Both the position numbers and the translations under genes were made by a program. A stretch of DNA of 64,000 nucleotides. It comes from Planctomycetota bacterium (lineage in GTDB: Bacteria > Planctomycetota > Phycisphaerae > Phycisphaerales > Phycisphaeraceae). The DNA is taken from assembly GCA_024276075.1 (NCBI GenBank), contig JAJRXX010000062.1, positions 1 to 64,000 of the forward strand, read 5' to 3'. Below, piece after piece: positions 19,791 to 28,264 of this stretch (the first letter of the stretch is position 1; every line of letters begins with the position of its first letter). The notes under the pieces were generated by a model. It saw only the letters and a program-made list of their open reading frames with translations, made no database searches and was not told where the DNA came from.

Positions 19791-20423
19791 ATGGCCAGAA
19801 CACCTGTCGTCATTCTCAACAGCGGGGGCATACGCAGCCTCATCGCCACCGCCGCCACGGTCGCTGACCCCGATCGGCCACACGTTGTACTCTTGCACGT
19901 GCTCGACAACCGAACCAACACCAAATCTCGCTCGCAGTACGCCCACCGCCAAGCCGAGCACTTCAAAATTAATCAGGTGCTGGAATTGGAGTTGCCCCGG
20001 TTCAAGACCACGCCCACCACCGACGACCCAACACCTGGATCACCGTTGCTGCGGTCTCAGATACTGATCGTCGCGCTGGCACGCGCCGTCGCTATCGGCG
20101 CCAATCGCCTGATCTGGCCCACACAGTCAAACGGCGACTTTAATACCGCCACACGTATGACCGAGCAGGCGCTCATCGCTCAACACATGGCCAAGCTCGA
20201 ACATCCATTCCCGCCCAACATTGAAACCCCCCTGCTGGAAATGTCGGATAAGCAGCTCATTGAGCTGGGAGGACAAATGGGCGTACCCTGGCAACACGCC
20301 TGGTCATGCCAGATACAAAGCGACAAGCCCTGCCGGGTATGCCCCTCCTGCCGACACCGTGAAGCCGCGTTCGAAGCCGCAGGCATGACCGACCCCTCCG
20401 CACAACCCCTCGCTAGCCGTTAA
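19791..20423 (+). CDS. QueC-like PP-loop ATPase (degenerate ATP motif)
   Basis: Resembles 7-cyano-7-deazaguanine synthase (QueC/ExsB), the last step of preQ0 synthesis. The C-terminal zinc-binding cluster is clear: SCQIQSDKPCRVCPSCRHR has four cysteines in QueC spacing, followed by EAAFEAAGM. The N-terminal PP-loop reads LNSGGIRSLI (S11-G-G-I-R-S16) where the family has SGGxDS, so the aspartate is replaced by arginine. The Asn-gly segment WPTQSNGDFNT corresponds to the substrate loop. The start at 19791 was chosen over an in-frame ATG six codons earlier because homology-like sequence begins there; neither has a clear ribosome site. It may be a paralogue with another substrate or an inactive copy. 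No queD, queE or folE is nearby. Confidence 0.68.
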   Translation: MARTPVVILNSGGIRSLIATAATVADPDRPHVVLLHVLDNRTNTKSRSQYAHRQAEHFKINQVLELELPRFKTTPTTDDPTPGSPLLRSQILIVALARAVAIGANRLIWPTQSNGDFNTATRMTEQALIAQHMAKLEHPFPPNIETPLLEMSDKQLIELGGQMGVPWQHAWSCQIQSDKPCRVCPSCRHREAAFEAAGMTDPSAQPLASR

Positions 20424-20495
20424 AACCCCACCCCTCGCACATACCGAACCACTGCCTTGTATAATAACAGAACCTATAAGGATTCGGAACCAGCC

Positions 20496-20723
20496 ATGGA
20501 CCTATACCACTTCCACCGCGTGCTTATTTCGTCAGCGATCCTATTCTTCTTGGGCTTTGCCGTGTACTCATACCGCCAATACGAATCACTCGAATCAAGC
20601 ACGTACCTCGCCATGACAATCGCTTCGGGCACCGCATCAATCGCAATGGTCGGCTACTTGATCTATTTCAACTACTCACTGCGTCGTCTTCAGATTCAGA
20701 AAAACTCACACGCCCACTCCTAG
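20496..20723 (+). CDS. small two-helix membrane protein
   Basis: 75 residues from ATG 20496; a longer in-frame version from 20457 has no ribosome site. Two hydrophobic segments (VLISSAILFFLGFAVYSY and an 18-residue stretch around AMTIASGTASIAMVGYLIYF) are separated by a short polar loop. The charged C-terminus (LRRLQIQKNSHAHS) is probably cytoplasmic. Not recognised. It follows the QueC-like gene by 72 bases and may share its transcript. Confidence 0.6.
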   Translation: MDLYHFHRVLISSAILFFLGFAVYSYRQYESLESSTYLAMTIASGTASIAMVGYLIYFNYSLRRLQIQKNSHAHS

Positions 20724-20739
20724 TCACGTCCAGCAATTC

Positions 20740-20843
20740 ATACGCATTGCGTATATTTCTAGCGCGTTGTAAAGAATGTAAGTGATTGTCTGTTTTGCCT
20801 TCGCGTTCGCAGATGACGCACAAGTATTAATCTTGATTGGTAT
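20740..20843 (+). mobile_element. family B MITE-like element, copy B1
   Basis: 104 bp from ATACGCATTGCGTAT to ATTGGTAT, with TA at both ends and a 98-bp core. B1 and B2 lie in opposite orientation with a family D fragment between them, filling most of the 20724-21187 gene-free stretch. Confidence 0.85.
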
Positions 20844-20867
20844 CACCTGTGACATCTACAACGAACC

Positions 20868-20965
20868 GCTGGCTGACGAGCAGCATGTATATTTGAGTTT
20901 GTCGTTCTCTGACCTGCATGATTCTTAATGCATTGATCAGCAGCTTGGCGTACATCCACAACTTT
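20868..20965 (+). repeat. family D fragment, copy D1
   Basis: About 95 bp matching 24694-24790: both share TATTTGAG, TTTGTCGTTCTCTGAC, GCATTGATC and CAGCTTGGCG at the same spacing. The left end keeps GCTGGCTGACG; the right end with its inverted repeat is missing, so this is a truncated copy. Confidence 0.7.
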
Positions 20966-20978
20966 ACCCGTTGAAATC

Positions 20979-21083
20979 ATACCAATCACTCTATTGTATT
21001 GCCCTATTGTCCTTGTACGTGGTAGTAGATGCCACAAACACTTGTGCATATACAACGCGGTCAAAACATACGCGGATGCGTAT
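20979..21083 (-). mobile_element. family B MITE-like element, copy B2
   Basis: 105 bp from ATACCAATCAC to GATGCGTAT, TA at both ends. Inverted relative to B1. It ends about 100 bases before the histidine kinase start and contains an ATG (21029) in frame with the kinase, which is not the likely start. Confidence 0.85.
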
Positions 21084-21187
21084 CGCCACGTCCATGGCGA
21101 CAGTGGGGTCAGCCCCCCCGAGGGGTCAAGGGCAAAGCTGATAAGACCGATGCAGGCGATAAGAGAACGATTCAGGGAAGAGGCCCG

Positions 21188-22828
21188 ATGGCGCAGGGAT
21201 ATAGTAGTTCTACCGCGAATTTATCAGGACCGAAGCGATCTAGGCCGCGGCACCCGATGCAGAGGAAGCTGGTGCTGTGGACGGTGCTGATCGCGTGGGT
21301 GTCCACGTTTATCTGTGCAATCTGGCTAACGGAGATCGCACGTAGCGCGATGAGCCAGAGCCACGCGCGTAACGTAAAAATGCTCAACCAGACGCTTTCG
21401 GCGGCGTTGAGTGACAAGATGGTAAACGGGTGGAACTCAGAGGCTGGTCGTGTCTTGCAGGTTCTGGAGAAAGACCCGCGTGTGGCGTTTGTGACAGTCG
21501 ATGACGCTGGCGGTAGCCCGTTGCAGCGTCATGTGATCGATCCCGGTGCGTGGGCGACCTATCAAGAGTGGTCACAACAGCGTGGCCAAAGCGGGGCGGT
21601 GCCTACGGGACATACGGTGGTGTTGGGGAAGTACGGCGACCTGATCGTCCACAGACTACCGATCTTTAGCTCATCGGTGTTGCCCAATGGACAAGGGGCG
21701 GTACAGGGTAATGGCACGGGTGGGCTTGAAGGATTCGTTGCTGTAGCGGTGCGTGAGCCTCAGTTGCCTGGGACGCTGGCGATGCTGCGAAAGACGCAAT
21801 TGGTCGCGGCGTGTGTGGTTTGTTTGATTGGCTTGGTGATTGTTGTGTGGGCGGCACGGCGATGGACGGCTCCGATCCGATCGTTGCTAGAAGCCACGGA
21901 GCGTCTGGGAGCGGGAATCGAGCCGGCTCCTGTGTTGGTACAGACCGAAGACGAAATGGGGCTGCTGGCACAGTCATTTAACGATATGGCAAGGAATCTA
22001 TTTGAAGCCCATCGTGAGCTTGAGCGGGCCAACAGTGAATTGGAGGGGCAGGTTCGGGTGCGGACGGCGGAATTGGAACAGGTGAATAAACAACTGGAAT
22101 TGGAAATCCGTGGCAAGGATGAATTCCTGCGGGCGGTGACGCATGACCTCAACGCACCGTTGCGAAACGTCGCGGGCATGGCGGCGATGCTAACCACGAA
22201 ACACAAGGCTAACATTCCTGCTGATGCGTTGCACAAAATTGAGCGTATCCACGAAAATGTGAAGTCGCAGATGGACCTGATTAACGATCTGCACGAGTTT
22301 AGCCGTGCACGCGCACGAACCGGTCGTCGCCAGTTGGTCGATCTGAACGAATTGGTAAGCGGGTTGCGAGAAGGGTTTGGCTACGAGCTTGAACGCGCGG
22401 GCATCCGTATGGATATGGAAGATCAATTGCCTGCGGTGGTCGCTGACCGCAATCGCCTTCGCCAGGTCTTCCAGAACCTGTTAGATAACGCGATCAAATA
22501 CACAGCGGGGCGGGGGGGTGGGAGGATCACAATCCGATACACGCGTCGGGGTGACGAGTTGCATTTTAGCGTTATGGATACAGGTGCGGGCATATCGCAG
22601 GATGACCTGTCGACGATATTTCAGGTATTTCGCCGATCGACGTCGTCGGGTACGCACAAGATTGCCGGACGCGGGATTGGCTTAGCGGTGGTGAAGTCGA
22701 TCGTTGAGTATTACGGGGGGCGGGTATGGGCCCAGAGCAAGCTCGGCGCAGGCAGCACATTTCACTTCACACTTGATGGTCAGATGGTAGACCCTAGCAG
22801 TGCCGCTACGGCTACCAAATCGGCCTAA
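21188..22828 (+). CDS. membrane sensor histidine kinase (HAMP, HisKA, HATPase)
   Basis: 546 residues from ATG 21188, which has GGGAAGAGG five bases upstream; an upstream in-frame ATG lies in repeat B2 and was rejected. TM1 (residues about 28-50, LVLWTVLIAWVSTFICAIWL) and TM2 (about 210-230, VAACVVCLIGLVIVVWA) bracket a periplasmic sensor domain of about 155 residues. HAMP, a coiled coil (REL..ANSELEGQVRVRTAELEQV) and HisKA with the phosphoacceptor in AVTHDLNAPLRNV follow. HATPase boxes are NLLDNAIKY, DTGAGIS and GRGIGLAVVKSIVEYYGG. Phytochrome/bacteriophytochrome-type HisKA. The neighbouring REC-GGDEF gene is a plausible partner. Confidence 0.9.
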   Translation: MAQGYSSSTANLSGPKRSRPRHPMQRKLVLWTVLIAWVSTFICAIWLTEIARSAMSQSHARNVKMLNQTLSAALSDKMVNGWNSEAGRVLQVLEKDPRVAFVTVDDAGGSPLQRHVIDPGAWATYQEWSQQRGQSGAVPTGHTVVLGKYGDLIVHRLPIFSSSVLPNGQGAVQGNGTGGLEGFVAVAVREPQLPGTLAMLRKTQLVAACVVCLIGLVIVVWAARRWTAPIRSLLEATERLGAGIEPAPVLVQTEDEMGLLAQSFNDMARNLFEAHRELERANSELEGQVRVRTAELEQVNKQLELEIRGKDEFLRAVTHDLNAPLRNVAGMAAMLTTKHKANIPADALHKIERIHENVKSQMDLINDLHEFSRARARTGRRQLVDLNELVSGLREGFGYELERAGIRMDMEDQLPAVVADRNRLRQVFQNLLDNAIKYTAGRGGGRITIRYTRRGDELHFSVMDTGAGISQDDLSTIFQVFRRSTSSGTHKIAGRGIGLAVVKSIVEYYGGRVWAQSKLGAGSTFHFTLDGQMVDPSSAATATKSA

Positions 22829-23071
22829 TTTACATCAAACGAGGATATGGGGCTGCGCATCCAGGCGGGGTGTGTCTGTATCGGTTGTAAGGGTTGGCGC
22901 GGTTATGCGGACTATCGGGGTGGAGGCAACTGGAGAGGTTGTCGCGGTTGTGCGGTCAATCGCGCCTTGGATCTCGCCGATGGGATAGATGAGAGGCCCT
23001 ACGTCGGCTCCGAGCAATCGAGGCTCGATTGCCCGCGGTTTGTCAGCAATTTCCAAGGCTGTATCTTTGGC

Positions 23072-24121
23072 ATGTCTAACCATCCGTCGCCACGTCTGTT
23101 GTTGGTCGAAGACGACATCGATACCGCGTGTTTGATCGCGGAGACTCTGGAAGATCATTTCGGTGCGGGTTGCATTGATAAGTGTGCGCTGGTTGCCGAC
23201 GCGATGGCGGTGGACCTTGATAAATACGATCTCGTGTTGTCGGATATGAACCTACCCGATGGCAATGGCCTGAAACTTTTAAATGAATTCTTGCGTAAAC
23301 GCCCGGACCTGCCGTTTGTGCTGATCACCGGCGAAGGCATCCTTGAAAACGCCATTGCTGCGATTCGGCGTGGCGCGTACGACTACATCGTCAAGGCGGG
23401 GGATTACCTGTTTGCAATCCCGCTGATTGTAGAGAAGAACTTGGCGATTTGGCGTACCAAACAAGACAACCAGCGGCTCCAAGAGCAGTTGGCCAAGACG
23501 CTCAAAGAGGTCCAGGTCAAGAACGGTCAGCTAGCCAAGGCGGTGCGCAAGCTGCGAACCATGGCGGCGACCGACCCATTGACACATCTGTTTAACCGTC
23601 GCAGTTTCGGGCAGGCGCTGGACAGGTGCTTTGCCGAAGCCGACCGTTACGGCCACGACGTGGCGTGTGTCATGATCGATCTGGATAATTTCAAGCAGAT
23701 GAATGACACGCTGGGGCATCAGGCGGGCGACGATCTGTTGCGTCTGACGGCGCGCGTCCTGAAGGCACAGTGTCGACGCAGCGACGTGATTGGACGATTC
23801 GGCGGTGACGAATTTGTCGTCTTGCTACCTCAGACCGATGAGCAGACCGCGCGGCAGGTGGCGTCACGTATCGGTGAAGAGTTCAAAGCTGGGGTCAACA
23901 AGCTGTACGGTGGGGAGGGCATGTCTTTTGACGTGAGCCTGAGTATGGGGGTGGCTACATTGAATCAGGCGCGGCCGTCGACCCCGCAGCAATTGGTGGC
24001 TTACGCGGATAAGGCGCTGTACTGCGCCAAGCAAGCGGGCAAGACCTGCCTGGTTACATACAGCAACCTCCAGGATGATCAGAGGCATTGGGCCAGTGAT
24101 GATTTGGCGAGACACGCGTAG
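23072..24121 (+). CDS. response regulator with GGDEF domain (diguanylate cyclase)
   Basis: 349 residues from ATG 23072; the in-frame upstream extension to 22847 is Gly/Cys/Arg-rich and looks non-coding. The receiver domain has VEDD, phosphoacceptor D in VLSDMNLPDG, ITGEG and K in YIVKAGD. A coiled coil (LQEQLAKTLKEVQVKNGQL) links to the GGDEF domain with the intact catalytic motif RFGGDEFV. The allosteric I-site RRSD lies five residues before GGDEF, so feedback inhibition by c-di-GMP is expected. It likely makes c-di-GMP in response to the upstream kinase. The 243-base spacer between the two genes is G-rich with no feature I can name. Confidence 0.9.
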   Translation: MSNHPSPRLLLVEDDIDTACLIAETLEDHFGAGCIDKCALVADAMAVDLDKYDLVLSDMNLPDGNGLKLLNEFLRKRPDLPFVLITGEGILENAIAAIRRGAYDYIVKAGDYLFAIPLIVEKNLAIWRTKQDNQRLQEQLAKTLKEVQVKNGQLAKAVRKLRTMAATDPLTHLFNRRSFGQALDRCFAEADRYGHDVACVMIDLDNFKQMNDTLGHQAGDDLLRLTARVLKAQCRRSDVIGRFGGDEFVVLLPQTDEQTARQVASRIGEEFKAGVNKLYGGEGMSFDVSLSMGVATLNQARPSTPQQLVAYADKALYCAKQAGKTCLVTYSNLQDDQRHWASDDLARHA

Positions 24122-24167
24122 CTCATTCTATTTGGATATCCGTCTACCACATGTTGATAGGGTGTAT

Positions 24168-24482
24168 TTAGCCTAGCGATTCGAGCAGCTCGGTGATTTC
24201 GCTGTGCGCATGGTCATCGCCCGCTTGAGTGGCGGTCTCCAGGCCCACGCGCAGGACGGCTCGGGCAGACTCGTCTTGGCCGATGTCGATTAGTAGTTTG
24301 GCTTTGTGGTAATAGGCGTAACAATAGGCGGGGTCGGCCTCGATCGTCTTGTCGAACCACCTGATCGCTTCGTCGTGTTGCTGTGCCTTGACGTGTTCAA
24401 GTGCGATGCCATACGCACAGAACGGGTCGGTAGGGTCGGCTTCGTGAAGCTTGGTTAGTTGTTCGAGGCGGCTAGAACTCAT
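24168..24482 (-). CDS. small TPR protein
   Basis: 104 residues from ATG 24482, with GGAGG eight bases upstream. Two and a half TPR units: DPTDPFCAYGIALEHVKAQ, then DEAIRWFDKTIEADPAYCYAYYHKAKLL and DESARAVLRVGLETATQAGD. No signal peptide, so cytoplasmic. Convergent with the REC-GGDEF gene. A protein-protein adaptor of unknown partner. Confidence 0.75.
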   Translation of the reverse strand: MSSSRLEQLTKLHEADPTDPFCAYGIALEHVKAQQHDEAIRWFDKTIEADPAYCYAYYHKAKLLIDIGQDESARAVLRVGLETATQAGDDHAHSEITELLESLG

Positions 24483-24515
24483 CCCAAAACCTCCGATGGG
24501 GGTTGAATCGGGTGC

Positions 24516-24538
24516 CACTGGCTGCTTGTCAGCCAGTG
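24516..24538. repeat. palindromic hairpin (CACTGGCTG)
   Basis: CACTGGCTG, CTTGT, CAGCCAGTG: a perfect 9-bp stem upstream of the small TPR gene, related to the other CACTGG hairpins. It opens the gene-free stretch 24483-24924. Confidence 0.65.
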
Positions 24539-24687
24539 TAAATGACGAAGGTTTACACCGGTAGATCAGTTGTCGGTGGTCTATATGTTTGGGTTTTGGG
24601 ATGGGTTTTAGTCATCAGAGATTGGAAACAATCAATGAAATCATTTAAATCATTCGTAAAAGCGTTCTGTATCGTTGCATTAAACAA

Positions 24688-24844
24688 GCCTGCTAGCTGA
24701 CGGACATTCTGCATATTTGAGGTTTTGTCGTTCTCTGACCCGCATAATTCTTACATGCATTGATCCGCAGCTTGGCGCATCAACAACCAACCTTCGCACA
24801 AATGCTTGCGCAAACACGTGCATTATGTCCGCCAGCCAGCAGGC
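24688..24844. mobile_element. family D MITE-like element, complete copy D2
   Basis: 157 bp bounded by 20-bp inverted repeats: GCCTGCTAGCTGACGGACAT on the left, and the right end reads GCCTGCTGGCTGGCGGACAT on the opposite strand (18 of 20 identical). The left half matches the fragment at 20868. It has no coding capacity and is unrelated at its ends to families A to C. Apart from this and one hairpin, the 24483-24924 gap shows nothing. Confidence 0.75.
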
Positions 24845-24924
24845 CGCTTCTCGTCTAATATACCAGCAAGCCTCTTACAACGCCCAGTTGCCGGCCGCAT
24901 CCTAATTAACATAAACTTTTACGA

Positions 24925-25599
24925 ATGCGCAATCGTTTACCCATCTTCCAACACCACCACTCCGGACGAATCGCCGCCGTGTCGGCACTCTTAGCAGCCC
25001 TACTCACAGGTTGTTCGCAACGGACCGTCACAGCGCCCAACCCGATCGACATCGACCGCGTCGAGTTCACACGCATGTACAACGCCGCCGTACAGACACT
25101 GCGCGATTATGGATTCCGCATCGACCGCCGCAGCCACCGATTCGGCGTCATCACGACAAAATACCTGGGATCGCCCACCGCTTTCGAGCCGTGGCAACGC
25201 GCCAACTCAACCAACGACCAGGCATGGGAGAGCACCTTTAACGACCAACGCCGCTTCGCCACCGTCACGCTCGAACCCCTCAATGACCAAGCCCCCACCC
25301 ATAATAAGCCGACCGTCTCCGAACACGCTGGCCCCGCTGCATACCGCTTGCGCGTCGAGGTCTTTGTCGAGCGTAGCCAGCACCCCGATCGCAGACTCAC
25401 AGGCTCAACCAACGGCCACAACATCTTTGGCACGCTCAGGTCCATGCCCACCGAGCTACGCAAGCGTGGTATTGAAAGCTCCTATTGGCGGCCACTGGGC
25501 CGAGATACCTACCTCGAACAACGGCTACTCGCTGAAATTGTCAGACGTTCGCTGGGCGCAGATTGGGTAAAAAACAACACGATCCGACCCACGCCATAA
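24925..25599 (+). CDS. putative lipoprotein of unknown function
   Basis: 224 residues. A signal sequence ends in a lipobox, ALLTGCS (cysteine near residue 31). The mature part is a single soluble domain with no family I recognise. It includes YGFRIDRRSHRFGVITTKY, reminiscent of small outer-membrane lipoproteins that handle paired beta strands, and a C-terminal LEQRLLAEIVRRSLG helix. It lies 75 bases upstream of mqnD on the same strand and may be co-transcribed, but no functional link is evident. Confidence 0.7.
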   Translation: MRNRLPIFQHHHSGRIAAVSALLAALLTGCSQRTVTAPNPIDIDRVEFTRMYNAAVQTLRDYGFRIDRRSHRFGVITTKYLGSPTAFEPWQRANSTNDQAWESTFNDQRRFATVTLEPLNDQAPTHNKPTVSEHAGPAAYRLRVEVFVERSQHPDRRLTGSTNGHNIFGTLRSMPTELRKRGIESSYWRPLGRDTYLEQRLLAEIVRRSLGADWVKNNTIRPTP

Positions 25600-25674
25600 C
25601 CCCATCAACCCTACAATCTCACGAAAACGACTCGCAGATATGCACAACACCCCTCGCTGATTACACTATTAATT

Positions 25675-26571
25675 ATGAACACCATCACACAACGCCGAAC
25701 ACTACACATCGGCCACTCGCCCGACCCGGACGACGCGTTCATGTGGTACCCCTTAGCCAATTTCCCCGACGGATCAGGGCCAGGCGGCAAATCCTACACA
25801 CCCACCATAGACACCAGCCCCTACGACTTTGTACACGTGCTCGAAGACATCCAATCGCTCAACGACCGATCCGAACGCAGCGAACTCGAGATCACCGCCA
25901 TATCCATCCACCAGTACCCCTACATCGCCGATCGCTACGCACTGACCAGTTGCGGCGCCTCCATGGGTGACGGCTACGGCCCCATGGTCATTGCACGCGA
26001 TCAACTCACTCTCGACGACCTACGTCGTGTCAAGATCGCCATCCCAGGCCGACGTACCACCGCCTTCCTCGCACTCTCACTGCTGTTAGGCAAAGACGCG
26101 TTCACTTATGAGGTATTAGACTTCGACCAGATCATCCCCGCAGTAACCCAAGGCCGATTCGACGCAGGCCTGATCATCCACGAGGGACAGCTCACCTACG
26201 CCAACGCAGGCCTGAACTGCGTAACCGACCTAGGCAAGTGGTGGACCCAATCCCGAGGCCTGCCCCTGCCCCTGGGTGGCAACGCCATACGCCGCGATCT
26301 CGGCGATGCCATGCGACCCATCTGCAAGATACTTCTCGACTCGATCCGCTACGCGCTCGATCACCGCGACCAAGCCATCGAATACGCCCAAAATTACGCT
26401 CGCGATATGGGCAGCGACTTGGCCGACGAATTCATCGGCATGTACGTCAACCAGTGGACCCTCGACTTCGGCACCAAAGGCCGACAAGCGGTCCAACAGC
26501 TACTGGCCGAAGCCGCCGACGCAGGCCTCGTTCCCCCCTGCAAACACATCGACTTCGTCGAGCCCGCCTGA
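25675..26571 (+). CDS. mqnD: 1,4-dihydroxy-6-naphthoate synthase, futalosine menaquinone pathway
   Basis: Converts cyclic dehypoxanthine futalosine to 1,4-dihydroxy-6-naphthoate in the alternative menaquinone pathway. The N-terminus IGHSPDPDDAFMWYPL is diagnostic. GRRTTAFLALSLL, FDAGLIIHEGQLTY (with the catalytic-region histidine) and LPLPLGGNAIRRDLG also match the family. 298 residues is normal. This implies that the organism makes menaquinone by the futalosine route. Other mqn genes are not in the window. Confidence 0.93.
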   Translation: MNTITQRRTLHIGHSPDPDDAFMWYPLANFPDGSGPGGKSYTPTIDTSPYDFVHVLEDIQSLNDRSERSELEITAISIHQYPYIADRYALTSCGASMGDGYGPMVIARDQLTLDDLRRVKIAIPGRRTTAFLALSLLLGKDAFTYEVLDFDQIIPAVTQGRFDAGLIIHEGQLTYANAGLNCVTDLGKWWTQSRGLPLPLGGNAIRRDLGDAMRPICKILLDSIRYALDHRDQAIEYAQNYARDMGSDLADEFIGMYVNQWTLDFGTKGRQAVQQLLAEAADAGLVPPCKHIDFVEPA

Positions 26572-26578
26572 CTTTGGA

Positions 26579-26699
26579 AACGAGCCGCAACCGTCAGAAC
26601 ATGATGCACAAGCAGAAGTGTAGGGGCCGCTGTGCGGACCGCTCGAATCGCTCATCCAACGACGGGGGTGGCACTGGTTGCTTGCAACCAGTGAGTCAC
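26579..26699. repeat. repeat cluster after mqnD (family E fragment and two hairpins)
   Basis: Three units in a row. A family E left half is at 26579-26600. A palindrome, GGGCCGCTGTGCGGACC, lies at 26624-26640 and resembles 53975. A GTGGCACTGGTTGC/GCAACCAGTGAGTCAC inverted repeat lies at 26668-26699 and is nearly identical to the one at 15158. They fill the gap between mqnD and the convergent terminase gene. Confidence 0.7.
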
Positions 26700-26718
26700 G
26701 ACCAACCCAACCTATTTT

Positions 26719-28230
26719 TCACAGATAGCTCCGCGTCCGAAGACGACTCGCACCGCGTTCAAGACTGATAACCAAGTACCTCAGCGCGTCACACACATGG
26801 TCCGGCCCATCCTTGACCGGATCATCCCGACTCGGATGGTTAGGATCAAAGTGGTACAGCACCATCGCCTCGATCAAACGGCGACACCTCGGGTGTACCC
26901 GCAAGCCCCCATGGTCCAGGCGCCGACGGATACTCTCGATCCCCTCACGGATCATCGACCGATACACCCTGACCTGGTACCCCCTGCGGCGCAGAATCTG
27001 CACGTCGCTTAGACCTGTGTGCGAGTTCCGCTGCCCACCCGCGGGGTCCACCCCGACCCACGCCAGCTCCGGCCAATCACGCTGACCAATCACATCCAGA
27101 TGCTCATCGAGCGTCAACCCACGCTCTACGTATTCGTCGACAATGACAATCTCATCTCCAACGCGATCCCCTCCAAGGTCTTCGCCCAGCCCAACGCGAG
27201 CCCACAACATCACAAACGGACTCCGCAGACCAAAGTCCATACCACCCACCAGTATCTCTCCATCCCCGGGAGGCATCACACCGGGAACACCGCCCTCACA
27301 CACCTCGTCATCATCAACACCAACCGCCAACACATGCTTGCCCCCAGATGCCGGATCAAAACCCGGGTACACCCCGTCACCGTGTCGCGGTCGTCGGCAC
27401 ATCATCTCGCTAGCCCACGTGTCACCGCTTGATCGGTGCCATTGCGTCACCAGATCGTCCACCGACACAAACCCCTCTGCCTCTTTAGCACGACCCTGGC
27501 AGTCTTTCCACAACACACACGACCCGCACTCACGCTCCGGCGCGCAACGCTCGATCACGTCCAACGCACACCATCGCATCACCCGCGTCTGACCACAACC
27601 ACCCGCAGCACTCCGCTCGATCAACCGGTGCATCAACCCAAACGGCCTGTGCATCGTCGACAACGCTTCAACGGTACCCTTGACCGCCACGTCTCCGCAC
27701 ACACCCGACCGCGTCACAAGCTGCGCCGCCTCCCATATGTCCGACTTGAAATCCTCGACCTCATCGCATCGCAATTTATGCACACGCTGACCACGCACCG
27801 ATCGCTGCGATTGGCTTAATAACTCAGCCCTGCTCCCGTTGATCAACTCAACCCCGCGTTGTGTCGGCGTACCCACCACCAACCCCCGCAGCACCGCCAA
27901 ATCGAACATCTGCCGCAGGTACCGGAACATCTTGCTCGATTGCTCAAGGCTACCCCCAAGGATACGCACCTGAATCCCAGCCTTAAACACCATATCCAGA
28001 AGCGTCGCCACCGCACCGAGGTAGGTCTTGCCGCCACCCCGGCTAGCCCAAACAACCAAGTCACCGCCACCCGAATCATTGCCCTCAAAAAAAGTATGCA
28101 CGAGGTACTCAAACGGCGGCGTGCTCCCCTCCATCACCGCGCGACGCGGCACCCGTAGCCCCAGCACCACCGACACAAACCGGTGCAACTCATCCGGCGT
28201 CTCCGGACGCAACACCTTGATCTGTTCCAT
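26719..28230 (-). CDS. phage-type terminase large subunit (ATPase plus nuclease)
   Basis: 503 residues from ATG 28230, preceded by a GGAAG-type ribosome site. In phages TerL pumps and cuts DNA. The N-terminal ATPase has a Walker A variant, ASRGGGKT, at 62-69, GGSLEQSSKMFRYL motor motifs and Walker B LRCDEVED (D156, E157). The C-terminal RNase H-fold nuclease shows three acidic positions: D332 in GGMDFG, D395 in VGVDPAGG and the DHVCDALRY motif (477-485). All catalytic residues therefore look intact. A Cys-rich insert near residue 240 (CAPERECGSCVLWKDC) is unusual and could bind metal. It is the last gene of a minus-strand cassette that lacks portal, capsid and integrase genes. Confidence 0.88.
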   Translation of the reverse strand: MEQIKVLRPETPDELHRFVSVVLGLRVPRRAVMEGSTPPFEYLVHTFFEGNDSGGGDLVVWASRGGGKTYLGAVATLLDMVFKAGIQVRILGGSLEQSSKMFRYLRQMFDLAVLRGLVVGTPTQRGVELINGSRAELLSQSQRSVRGQRVHKLRCDEVEDFKSDIWEAAQLVTRSGVCGDVAVKGTVEALSTMHRPFGLMHRLIERSAAGGCGQTRVMRWCALDVIERCAPERECGSCVLWKDCQGRAKEAEGFVSVDDLVTQWHRSSGDTWASEMMCRRPRHGDGVYPGFDPASGGKHVLAVGVDDDEVCEGGVPGVMPPGDGEILVGGMDFGLRSPFVMLWARVGLGEDLGGDRVGDEIVIVDEYVERGLTLDEHLDVIGQRDWPELAWVGVDPAGGQRNSHTGLSDVQILRRRGYQVRVYRSMIREGIESIRRRLDHGGLRVHPRCRRLIEAMVLYHFDPNHPSRDDPVKDGPDHVCDALRYLVISLERGASRLRTRSYL

Positions 28231-28264
28231 CAACGTCCCGCTTCCCAGCGCACGCCCCCGATCA

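Noticed and set aside
21029-21187. Longer N-terminus of the histidine kinase beginning at 21029
   Set aside because: The start lies inside MITE B2, the extension has no membrane or domain feature, and the ATG at 21188 has an excellent ribosome site.
22847-23071. 75-residue N-terminal extension of the REC-GGDEF protein
   Set aside because: Gly/Cys/Arg-rich sequence unlike any domain. The receiver domain begins right after the ATG at 23072.
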